64,000 nt of DNA from an uncultured Bacteroidales bacterium. Its GTDB lineage: Bacteria > Bacteroidota > Bacteroidia > Bacteroidales > Paludibacteraceae. Positions 1 through 10,400 of this stretch are shown here, one piece after another; positions within the stretch are counted from its first letter, which is position 1, and each line of letters begins with the position of its first letter. Under the pieces are notes generated by a model. It made no database searches. It had not been told where the DNA came from and saw only the letters and a program-made list of their open reading frames with translations. The position numbers and the translations under genes are program-made. The stretch is from the NCBI GenBank assembly GCA_946626605.1, contig CAMOUL010000005.1, positions 1 through 64,000 on the forward strand, read 5' to 3'.

Positions 1-90
1 TTTTGAATTATGCAAATTAAATTATTCAAATTCAATAATTTTATTTCAATAATTGCGTTTTTGAGTTCCTTTTAGGCTCTTTATACAAAT

Positions 91-125
91 AAAAAGTGCA
101 GATTGTCTTTCAAACCTGCACTTTT
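91..125 (-). terminator. Hairpin terminator downstream of the ParE toxin
   Basis: An inverted repeat pairs AAAAGTGCAGGTT with AATCTGCACTTTT (13 bp, one G-T wobble) and is followed on the minus strand by a T-rich stretch. It lies 6 nt past the toxin stop codon. The same hairpin recurs at 764-799, 17168-17203 and 17577-17612, so it bounds both TA loci on both sides. Confidence 0.75.
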
Positions 126-130
126 AGATA

Positions 131-448
131 CTAAATTTTGGAAAGCCGTTGTGTTAAACGCTTAGGACTCTGACGTGTATCCCATATAACATCAACTATC
201 ACTTGATCGCCATCTATATGGTATATCATCTTACTCAATTTTCCGACCAATACAAACTTCAAACCCAAATGCGGATATTTTCGTGTTCTCAAAGGAGAAC
301 CACTCCCCGGATTCTCACGTATCTGCACTTCGGCCTCATCTGTTGCTTTGTCATAATCATCAAAAGCCTTCTTCCCAAAATTAACTGCGATATATTGAGC
401 TATGCCGTTCCAATCAGACAAAGCCCCGTCAGTCCACATCAATCTCAT
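131..448 (-). CDS. RelE/ParE-family type II toxin
   Basis: This 105-residue protein has the size and layout of ParE/RelE toxins, which inhibit gyrase or cleave translated mRNA when free of their antitoxin. The N-terminal helices (WTDGALSDWNGIAQYI) and the C-terminal strands (KMIYHIDGDQVIVDVIWDTR) match the ParE pattern, including the IWDxRQxP motif near the end. It starts 8 nt after the stop of the upstream antitoxin gene, so the two are a bicistronic operon with the antitoxin first. The target (gyrase or ribosome) cannot be told from sequence alone. Its last codons (LTQRLSKI, stop) recur almost unchanged as a remnant at 17209-17235 in the other TA locus. The alternative ATG at codon 4 would also give a plausible protein. 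Confidence 0.85.
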   Translation of the reverse strand: MRLMWTDGALSDWNGIAQYIAVNFGKKAFDDYDKATDEAEVQIRENPGSGSPLRTRKYPHLGLKFVLVGKLSKMIYHIDGDQVIVDVIWDTRQSPKRLTQRLSKI

Positions 449-456
449 ACTACGGT

Positions 457-702
457 CTAATAAGATAGCGTTTCTGCAAATTGGACACGTTTCTGTTTTG
501 CCTCCTCTTGAGTATATACCCTACCGGCAGCAATATCTTCAAGCGACATCTCAACCGCTTTGTCAATCATATCTGCTGCGTCCTTTTCGGCTTGCAGACG
601 ACGGATATCTTGTTCCATCTGCTGCGTAAACCATACTTTGTCTTCCAGCGGCAGCGTTAACAATACATATTGCAACAATCCATTTAATGTATCTTGTGCC
701 AT
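457..702 (-). CDS. Antitoxin of the ParE-type pair
   Basis: An 81-residue acidic, helical protein lies immediately upstream of the ParE-like toxin. The order, spacing and size fit a type II antitoxin that neutralises the toxin and represses the shared promoter. The middle (FTQQMEQDIRRLQAEKDAADMIDKA) looks like a dimerising helical region and the C-terminal third is charged, as expected for the toxin-wrapping tail. No ribbon-helix-helix or HTH motif is obvious, so its antitoxin family is unassigned. The gene sits behind a promoter that is nearly identical to the one in front of the VapB-like antitoxin at 17318-17515, although the two proteins are not alike. Confidence 0.75.
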   Translation of the reverse strand: MAQDTLNGLLQYVLLTLPLEDKVWFTQQMEQDIRRLQAEKDAADMIDKAVEMSLEDIAAGRVYTQEEAKQKRVQFAETLSY

Positions 703-730
703 AATTCTATTGGTTTTGCGTTTTTCGCTG

Positions 731-761
731 CAAAGGTACGGTTTTTTTTTGAATTATGCAA
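731..761 (-). promoter_or_regulatory. Bacteroidota promoter of the ParE operon
   Basis: On the minus strand a TTG (complement of 759-761) is followed after exactly 20 nt by TACCTTTG (complement of 731-738), matching the Bacteroidota TTTG/TAnnTTTG consensus. The predicted transcript start is about 25 nt upstream of the antitoxin ATG. Confidence 0.75.
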
Positions 762-763
762 AT

Positions 764-799
764 AAAAAGTGCAGATTATGAATCAAATCTGCACTTTTT
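764..799. terminator. Bidirectional hairpin between TA locus 1 and the small secreted protein
   Basis: A perfect 14-bp stem (AAAAAGTGCAGATT / AATCTGCACTTTTT) with an 8-nt loop carries A/T runs on both sides. It can end the transcript arriving from the giant-protein operon and also marks the outer edge of the TA cassette. A second 10-bp hairpin (CCCGCAGATT / AATCTGTGGG) follows at 811-832. Confidence 0.7.
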
Positions 800-929
800 G
801 ACTTTAGGGCTCCCGCAGATTTTAATCTGTGGGAAGAGGAGGAAACACAACCATTACATTTGTTGCAGGGCAACTTAATCATGGATTGTCGTTTCCGACG
901 AAGCGGAGCGGTATCGTTCTTGCGATCCT

Positions 930-1394
930 TTAGCCGAACGCGTGCGCGCGTACCTTTTTATATCCCGCGTACGCGCAAAGGAGCAGCATCAGCGGCCAAA
1001 CCACATCGCCCAGGGGAGTATTACCATCATCTTCTTTACCATCCGGATCACCCGGGTTATTGATATTCTCTTCTCTACGGATACTTCCCGGACGCTTCGG
1101 CGCTCCCATGTATGCACCGTCGTTCACCGTTCCGTCGCTATTGAGCATGGGCTGCTCTTCACTACCAAACTGGCCGGAATAAGCACTCGTGGATTGAAAA
1201 CCCGCCATCGGAGCAGTAGCCGTCGTGGCTACTTTATACTCCACCTGTTGATACGGTTGCTCGTATCTCACTCCTTTGTACGTACTCTTATAGTCCACGG
1301 CTTGCGCCTGCACGGCGCTCAAAAGCGCCGGCAGGAAAGCCAGGATCATCACTAATTTTGTATTACGCAAGATCGTTTTCATAACGTTTTTCAT
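930..1394 (-). CDS. Small secreted protein with C-terminal helix-plus-basic-tail sorting-like signal
   Basis: A 154-residue protein begins with a signal peptide (hydrophobic run LVMILAFLPALLSAVQAQA, ending near residue 32). A low-complexity middle carries FQSTSAYSGQ and MLNSDGTVNDGAYM, and the end is GDVVWPLMLLLCAYAGY followed by KKVR and a short tail. The tripartite end (short motif, membrane helix, basic cluster) resembles protein-sorting tails such as PID-CTERM or PEP-CTERM; that is an analogy, not a proven family hit. I start at the ATG followed by Lys-Asn-Val because the upstream in-frame ATG would put 14 charged residues ahead of the signal peptide. It lies 45 nt downstream of the giant gene, the same spacing as its paralogue at 17623-18063. 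The mature region has no enzymatic motif. The last residues (AHAFG) differ from the paralogue. Confidence 0.8.
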   Translation of the reverse strand: MKNVMKTILRNTKLVMILAFLPALLSAVQAQAVDYKSTYKGVRYEQPYQQVEYKVATTATAPMAGFQSTSAYSGQFGSEEQPMLNSDGTVNDGAYMGAPKRPGSIRREENINNPGDPDGKEDDGNTPLGDVVWPLMLLLCAYAGYKKVRAHAFG

Positions 1395-1408
1395 AATTCT
1401 TTTCCTTT

Positions 1409-1443
1409 CTCTAAACTCTAAACATTCAACACTCAACCATTAT
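1409..1443. repeat. Heptamer-period spacer between giant gene and small gene
   Basis: The spacer reads as five consecutive 7-mers on the plus strand: CTCTAAA, CTCTAAA, CATTCAA, CACTCAA, CCATTAT. The giant gene's stop codon lies in the last unit. The equivalent spacer at 18078-18112 has the same period with slightly different units. Confidence 0.6.
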
Positions 1444-4400
1444 TTAACTACCTTTCCTGTTGCGTCATACAATCTTCCACCTCGGATGATATACAACTTG
1501 TCGTTATAAATGATTTTCTGTACTTTCGGAGCGGCAGCATCCAGATTCTCCATACCTGTAGCCACTTCCGGTGCATTGATTGCCGTGCGGCTGATGTAGA
1601 AGCGGTTAGCGGCATCGCCTTCCTCGTAAGTGAAGGTATAGGTCTCACCTTCGCTGATACGGACGGAGTTCTGAAGCTTGATATCGTTGAGGAAATAGCC
1701 GTTGTCCTCGCCCATAAAGCTGAACGTATATTCCGTTTCTTGGCCCGGCGCGAAACCAACTACCGTACCTTCGTAATCGTACATAGCTGCTACTGCCATC
1801 TGTCCGGCTTCGGTCTCTGCATACAACTTCGCCGAGCGGCCGTCGCCATTCATGTACTCTGCTTCCCATCCGTTGTCGAACGCCTCGCTGAAGCGGTCGC
1901 CTTCAAAGAGACTGAGGTCAGTATGCGTCTTGCTGTCCGCTACGCGGATATTCGTCATCGTCACCTCATTGGCGGCCATGCGACGTCCCGGTGCACGCAG
2001 TTTGGCGTTCAAGTCATTCGTACTTCCGCGAACCACTTTGTCGTAGTCCAAGGTCAGCGTAGCCTCATCGGCAACCTTGATTTGGAATGCCTGCATGGCA
2101 GGAATGACGCTCAGTTTGTCTGCGGCTTTCCATGTCTCAAACTCTGCCGCCTCAAACGGTATCGCAATCCATTGACCAGCCGTTTCTGTCACTCCGGAGG
2201 TAGCTGCACCTTTTACTGCATCGCGGCCTGCGCAGTAGATATATACCGTCTTGGTGATGTTGGTATCCGTGTTATCTTCAGCCAGTGCGCCAATCTGGAT
2301 CGGCGCCATCCAACTGTTTCCGACGAGGTTCAGACCTGCGTTGTCATGCGTCAGCGTAATCTCCTTCGTAGCCGTCGAAGCCAGGTTTCCGGTCATGGTG
2401 TAGTTCATCGCACCTGTGGACTTCGTCGTGATACCCAAGCCCTCAAATGCGAACAGATCGTCGTAGTATTTGCGGCGGGTCCAGCCGGACGTAGCCTCGC
2501 TATACACGTAGGTATAGATACCCGTACCGCCGTGTGTCTCGTTGGCGAATGCCGGATTAACCGGAACTACCTCCATCGGCACTGCAAAGTACTGGTATTG
2601 GTAACTACTCGGCTTGCTACCAAGGCTGTACAGGTTCACTGTAGCCTGGGTCTCTGCCTCCTCGTTATCGAAGATCAGGGCGGCCTGATGCTCGTCGCTC
2701 GTTTTGATCAAAAGTTTATCGGGAGTAGTAGCACGCGGTCTATTGTAAGCCGGAGCCGAAGCCGCCTGGATCTTACCGCCTACGATGAGTGCACCGTTTT
2801 CCTTAATGGTCAACTTACCTGCCGCGTTATCCGATCCGTGGTTGTACTTACCATCCGTTACGATCAGTACATCTAATGCATAAACGGTTGACGACACTTC
2901 ACAATCGGCAAGGATACGTACTTTCTGACTCGGCAGCGGAACGGTATTTCCGGTCCAGTTATCCGCATTATTCCAGTTCTTCTCTTCACCTTCAGCACCT
3001 CCGACGAACGAGGTCGAGCAGTCGGCGATGTCTTCTGCATTCTTCTTCATGAGGTAGTTGAGGGCATTGATTACCACGCGCTCGCCATCATTGGTCAGAC
3101 GCTCCATGGCGTAGCTGTTAATACCGAGTACCATCAAACGGGCTTCCATATTACGCTGACGCTCGATTCCGACCTGTAGAGGATTACCTGCGCCATCGTC
3201 GATCAAACCGATAGGCAGCAAGTCATTGTCGCTCATCTCCTGGGTGAAGGTAAAGCCTTGGAGAGCCGGTTTACCGCCATAGTTATATTCACCATCACCT
3301 GCGCCTGGCTTTGACTCTTTCTCCTTGTGAGGCAAAGTAGCGCCGTAAGTAGCATCCAGCGTTGCGTAATCTTCTTTCGTGTTATCCACCATGCTTACGC
3401 GGTACATCGCTTCGTCGCCTTCACCTACTTTCGTCAGATCCGTTCCTGCGAAAATCTCGTGATCCTTACATTGCAGATCCATCGTGTACTGACGGGTAGT
3501 CGGGCTCTTTGGATTACCGCTGATACCTTTGGCTTTCCAGTTAGCTAACTTACTCACGAACGCCTCCATCGTCAGTACAGGACGGATATCTATCAGCGAA
3601 CCGATGGCATCTACATAACTCTTACTGTTCGCACCCTTGGTCTGGGTGTTCGGATAATCAGTGATGCAGAGGATATCGAACTGCGAATAGTACTCTTTCA
3701 GCTTCTTCTCATCGTCGGTGGCATAGATGTTCGTCGCCAGTACGTCGAACTGCGCGGCAATAGCGTTGTACAATCCTACGCTCGTGGTCTGGGCCGCTGT
3801 AATACCATCTGTGAAACCGCCTTTCGCCGTTCCGTTCACTACGAACGCCAGCACGTGCTTGTCGGTATTCTTCTGGTGGGTGATCTTAATGGTCTTCGTC
3901 GTCTCTACATGCTCCGCATTACACTCATCCGTGATGGTAGCCGTCAAAGTGTATTCAATATCATCTCCACTGTCGTTCGACGAAGGAGATTTACCCTCCA
4001 GATAGATGACACCGCCACGTGCTACACAACTCAGTCCTGTTTCGTTAGCCGGACTCCATGCAACCGATTTCAGCGTTGCGCCTTCGCTCAAGCTCCACAA
4101 CTCAATATCCGGCGTCAGACGTCCGTTCTTCACATACCACTCATCCACGATCTTCGTTACCGAAGCAGTAGCGCTGATATTGCTAATCGTGATTCGGTTC
4201 GAACGAACGAAGCAATCATCCTTCGTTACAATCACACTATACGTACCGGGCTGATTCGTAGTCAACGTCCTGGTTGTACCTGCCGTAGCAATCTTATATG
4301 TTGAACCGTTATGATTTACATCCGTGTCGCCATCTTTCCATTGGAGCGTTGCACCACTCTCGAAGCCCGTCAGCGTCAGCGTTACTTCATTGCCCTCACA

Positions 4401-7400
4401 CTTCGTCTCCGAGCCGGACGTCAACTCTAATGTACCTGCTGCGATAGAACATACCGGCTCAGAAACATTCAGCGTATAACTAATCTCTGCTTTCTTATAA
4501 CATCCGCTCGCTGCCAAAGTAGCTTTGATCGTTGTTGTTCCGGCGGCTACCATTGCCACTTTACCGGTTGCATCTACTGTTGCCACACTCGGATCAGACG
4601 AACTATACGTGATAGCACCTAAACTATTCGTATTCTTAGTAATCATAGATGCCGAATACGTGAAGTACGCATCCGTTGTAGACTTATCTACCGTGTCATC
4701 ATCTTCCAAATCACCGCTCCACTGCAGATACGTATCCAACGAACCTGCCGAACTCTCCGTGATAACAGCTCCTAACGGACGAACTCTGTTAGTACTGAAC
4801 GAAACTAATAAGATATCGTTCGCGGACATCATCACATCGCTCAATGTAATATCTACGTATCCTTGTGCTGCATCGCCTAAGTCCGAATTCTCTTCATCAC
4901 CATTATAAATGACTGAATAATCAACTTCATATTTGGAATTTGCCGTGAAGTAATCGGTATGTTTATATACATTCGCTACGGTCATATTATCCGCACGGAA
5001 GTCTGCGTAGATACGTACCTTATTCACATTCGCGTGATACGTGCGTACCCAGACGTATTGCGTATTCGAAGAAGCTACCGTATCGAAGTAAATCGCCATC
5101 GTTGTTCCGGCCTTACCTGTTGAATACGAAGAACTGATATTCGGCGAGATCCAACCATCTGTATTAGCACAATGATAATAATTGCCATCTTTAGTAACCG
5201 TCTTACGCATGCAGATATAGTATGAACTACCCTCTCCTGCACCGGCACATGCGCTATAAGCAGTATTATGATCATCACTAATCGCATTATACGTTGCTGT
5301 AGCCGCAGCCGAAACGGTGAACGGAATATTGCTTGCGTACGTCGATCTATCAAACGATGTCTGTACATCGAAATCAGCCTGTACCCACTTCTGATTGGAT
5401 GTCGTTCCGCTCGACACATTATATATACGTATGCCCGCGGGCGCGGTAATAACAAGGTCTGCTGCATCACCGTCCCAACCTGTCTCGTTTACCGTTGCCT
5501 TGATGGTGTAACCGCCACCACCGTAGTTCGGCGTACTTGCCGGATCGGTCCATGTTACACTCGCATCACTCTTTGCACTCGCTACCGTAATAGCCACAGC
5601 CGGGGACTTAATCGTAATATCGCAAGCTTCATTCGTCATCTCGCACCAGTAATAACGAGTGGTACCAGATGCTACATCCGTCAGCGGCGTGAGGGATGTA
5701 CCCGTACCGCATTCCGTTCCGCTTGTACGATCGTTGGTAGTATTGTATTTCCATTGATAGGTGTCGATATTCTCACCACCGACAATAGTAATCGGCGAAC
5801 CCGAAGCATCGGCATTCGGCGCGAACGTCGTAGTGGTATAACTCATACTCATGTAACTCGGCATCGTAGCACACGATTCCTCTACTGCACCTTCAATCGT
5901 GATCGGTGTTCCGAGGCGGTAGCATTCATAAGTCGTAGCCGATGCTGTTTCATCCGGATATACGTAAATCTTCAGCGTTACCGTTCCTACGAAATACGTA
6001 CCGTCACCAGCCAACGAAACCGTTGTGGTCTTACCATCGGATGTTCCGTCGCACTTGGTCGGAGAAGCACTTGCCAAAGTATTGCTGCCATCTGTCAGAG
6101 TAAACTTTACTGCCTTATGCTCACCGTTGCCTACCGGCTGTACCGGTACTTGGATCATGCTCGGCGTGAACTTGTATCCATCTGCCACTTTGAATGTTAC
6201 ATATGCATACTTGCCTGCATCATAAGCCGGAGTTGATATCTTACCTGTCAGCGAAGATTTCTTGCCCTTCGAATACGTCAAACCGGTCAATGCAGCATCT
6301 GTCATGTTCGTTGTAGAAATCTCTGTGAACGCACTCGTCTTGGTCGAGGTGGACAGGTTGGTTGTATCCGAATTAACAATCAGATTCCATGTCAACGCAC
6401 CAGCCGACTCATATTCTGCATAGAGCGTCGTTGCACTTGTTCTCGACCACTTGCCGTCCGTGATATAATCCGTCACATTTGTTGCCGCAAACGAACCATC
6501 TGAGTTCAGCACTTTCGTACCATCCGAAGATGCCGAGTAGTATCCCAACAACTTGTAACCGCTTACCGGCTTAGCGTGCGTGATACCCGTCAAGCCTGTT
6601 GCGTTCCATACAGCCGTTGCACTACCATCCGTCGAACCACCGTTCTTATCCAGCGTTACGCTCTGCGTCCATTTCGCATACAAGGTAGTATTGGCAGTAA
6701 TAGAGAACGTGTTATCTGCCACGTAACTGGAACCCGTACCATCATCGTTCGTCGTCCAACCGGCAAAAGTATAGTTTGTCTTCTCAAGCGAACCTGTATT
6801 GCCTAAAACGGTCACCGTAGTTCCATAAGCGTAAGGACTACTTGCATCTGTCGGAGCTGTACCGCCGGTCTCGTCATTACCATCGTATTCCACATTGTAG
6901 GTAACATCACCGCTGGCGCACACCTCGATCACCATATTACGGATCCAGACACCTTCAGGTGTTGCTGCTGTCAGCTTGATACCAAATGCACTTGCGTCTA
7001 TATCATCAAATGTATAATACTTATCTCCATCTGTCTTCTTACTTGCAAGAGCAGACCATGAAGAGCCATTTATCGTGTAATCTACGGACGAATCTTGTAC
7101 TTTACCATAGAAACAGATGGATTTAATCTGATACCCTGTCTTAGCTGTTAGCAAGAAGTAGTTGTTTTGAGTATTACCAAGATTGTATGAGCTTCCCTTA
7201 CTAACTGTATTGCCCGTTCCGGAAACTGTAAAATACAAGTTGCTTGCATTAGCAGGGAAGCGAACCGTGTCTGAAACCGACGTAGATTGATCATCACAGA
7301 ATTTACCGGTTACCTTCCAAGCATATTTCAATGTATGACAATCCTCAGCCGCTACCCATTGTGCATATAACGTCGGAGCAGCGCCTGTGCGGCTCCACTT

Positions 7401-10400
7401 GCCGCTTGTGATATAATCCGTCACATTAGCCGCAGCAAACGAACCATCTGCGTTCAGCACTTTCACTCCACCGCTACCGGCTGTGTAATAACCTTGCAGC
7501 GAGTAGCCCGAAGCCGTATGTGCGGTGAAGTCGCTTACGCTTGTACCGTTCAGGTAAACTACCGGCGTCTGGTTGTCACCACTTCCTTGCGCACCGGTTG
7601 TTAACGTTACCGTCTGTTTCCATGCGGCATAATAGGTCGTGTTAGCAGCAGGCATCGTTGAACCTGCTGTCGTACCCGTACCATCGTTATTCGTCTTCCA
7701 ACCATCAAACGTATAATTACTCAAAGTCGGATCATTCGGAGCCGTAATAGAAGCACCATAAGCCGTCGAACCGCTTGTATAATCACCCGCCAGATCGCTA
7801 CCGCCGTTCGTATTCCATGCCAAGGTATAACTCTCTACTCCGAACGTAACGGTTACCGTCGCATCCGCCGTACCCATCGTCAGGGTAGTTGTGTTACTAT
7901 TACTTGCGCCACTTGGGCTGATGCTTGCTCCTGTGCCAGTAACCGCCCAATTAGTTACTTTATAACCCGTTGCCGGTACTGCAGTGATGGTAGTTGTACC
8001 GTCTTCTGCCAGTTTGGATTTCCCAGCAGAAACAGTTCCGTAGGTATCCGTTCCTGTACTCGTCACTGCCGATACATTGTAACCTGATGGACGAATAATC
8101 TCGAAGTAGGAAATAGTCGGACTTGGCGTGTTGGATCCAGAACGGTAAATATACAAGGTCTTTGCCCCTACAAAACCTGCCGGTACATCTGTTTCTTTTT
8201 CTGTACCTAAAGTTAAATCAGCAGCCCCGGAAGTACTTGCAGAAGTATTTATCACGAATTTCTTATTCGCCGTCGTCGATTTAAACTTATCGCCTGCTTG
8301 CAATGCACAATCCAAGGTAACCTTCAAATAAGTGCCATTATTCTCAAAGGAGAATGCATTATTTCCAACTATGCTGAGATAACTAGCATTGGATGCGTAT
8401 CCCTCCAAAGTTCCGCCTACTAATTCACTCAGATAATTTCCAATGTTTATATCCTTCAAACTCGTGATGCCAGTACCTCCATTATCCAATTCATCTGCCA
8501 CTTGGAACTTATATACCGTACCACTTGAAGGGCAATCACCATATTGTGCATAGAGCGTAGTGGACCCTGTCGGCGTATAAGGATTAGATACTGCATCACC
8601 CGTTGAAGCATTCGGGAACCAGCCATTGAAATAGTTGCCGCTCTTGAATGCGTGAGGTAATACAATTTCTTCACCCGAAGCGGCATAATAGGTTGCCGTA
8701 TTCGCTCCACCTACTTTACCGCCGTTCGTACTCGCATCCAAAGTTACTACATACGGGCGGATAATTTCGAAGTAAGAAATACCCGTTGTATTCGAACCCG
8801 CTACAATATATAATTCTTCTTTATTGTTAAATGCAGAAGGAACTACTATCTCTTGAACTGTTCCGGCTGTCGTGCTGGCGTTTAGTGTTATCTGGTTAGT
8901 CGTTGTACTGCTGGATGTATGACGCAAGTAGTTATATTTACTAGCGCTAGAAGAATAATTAACGAAGCGAATGACATCGCCTGTCTTAACCGCGCAATTT
9001 AACGTCAAGATCAATACACCTGCACCACCGTTAGCATACTGGATACGACCACTACTGAAGGACAGGTTGTTCATAGAAGAAGAGGTAACCAAACCTTGCA
9101 GTGTACCTCCAGTCAAGGTAGTCAAGTGCGAAGTAGTGTTCAATGAAACTGCCACATTTTGCGTCGTACAGATGTTTCCGTCTGCCACATTGCTCTTTAC
9201 TTCCCACTTATAAACCACCGAACCACTTGCGCTGGAAGGGCAAACCACTTCCTCAGCACCCGTCACAGTAATAACAATATTTCCGGTGATATACGAACCG
9301 CCAATAGTTACCGTACCGGTTCCTTTCGTATATGTACAATTAGCCGTAATGTCCGAGCCTCCGGCTGTTACCGTCACTGCGTTGGGTAATTCATATCCGC
9401 TGCTCGCTGCAAATACAGCCGTATAGTCTGTACCATAAGTAGCCGCATTGGCACCCGTCGCACCGCTACTTGTCGTCACTCCGGTCAGTGAATGCGTTAC
9501 ACTATATTGGTTCGCCGTCCATGTAGCAGTGTATTCCACATCCTCAGCAGGCATGGTACTTGCTACAGTCGGCGACCAAGCGCTAAATGTATAATTAGCC
9601 TTGGTTACTGTCGGAGCTGAAAGATCCGTTCCGAAAGCTTGCGAGGTGGTTGTATTAGCAGACACTCCGCTTGCGATACCTGTACCTGCGCTGGTTGTAG
9701 TACCTCCACCTAAGTTCCAAGTCAAGTCGTAATTTTTTGGCGTCCGTGTGAAGTTCGCCGTTGCAGTCACATTGCTTGTCACAGTAGCGCCGGCAGGTGT
9801 CCACGTCCAGTTGTCAAAGGCATATGTATATTCGGCAGTAGCCGAAGCAGGCGTAGCAGTGACGTTTGTAGCCCCTACGCTTAACGTATTAGTCGAAGCA
9901 CTGATGCTCGTTCCGCACGCCACACCCGTTACACTCGCCGCACTAACCGTTCCGTAGCCCGCAGTCGAAGCAGCAGCTGAAACGGTGTAAGTTGGAATAG
10001 AAAATGTTGTATAAGTATAATTAGCCTCACCCCATCCGGTAATCGTGATATAGTTATTGGACGTTACAGGGCAATCGTTCGTTTGATTATGCTTGTATGA
10101 ACTCCACCAATCAGATTTGTTACTATTTGTTGCGCCATCTTTCAATCGTACAGCATCTATTTTCATATCTTTCCAAGCAGGAATCTCGGTGTAATAAATG
10201 TTATTACCACAAGAATAAGCAGTCATCAGATCAGACCATCCAGAACCATCATCTTGACGGAAATAATAGATACCGAACTTAGTAACGTCATCTTTTTCCC
10301 AATAGGTTGTTCCGCCGGTATTGAGATAGAATGTCCTACGTGGATACATCACGCCTACATTTACATATGCGCTTGACACATCTCCCGCATGTTGAACATC

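Noticed and set aside
703..929. Small RNA gene in the stem-loop-rich gap downstream of the first small secreted protein.
   Set aside because: Several hairpins are present (764-799, 811-832, 858-872), but there is no promoter reading into them and the paralogous locus lacks most of this sequence.
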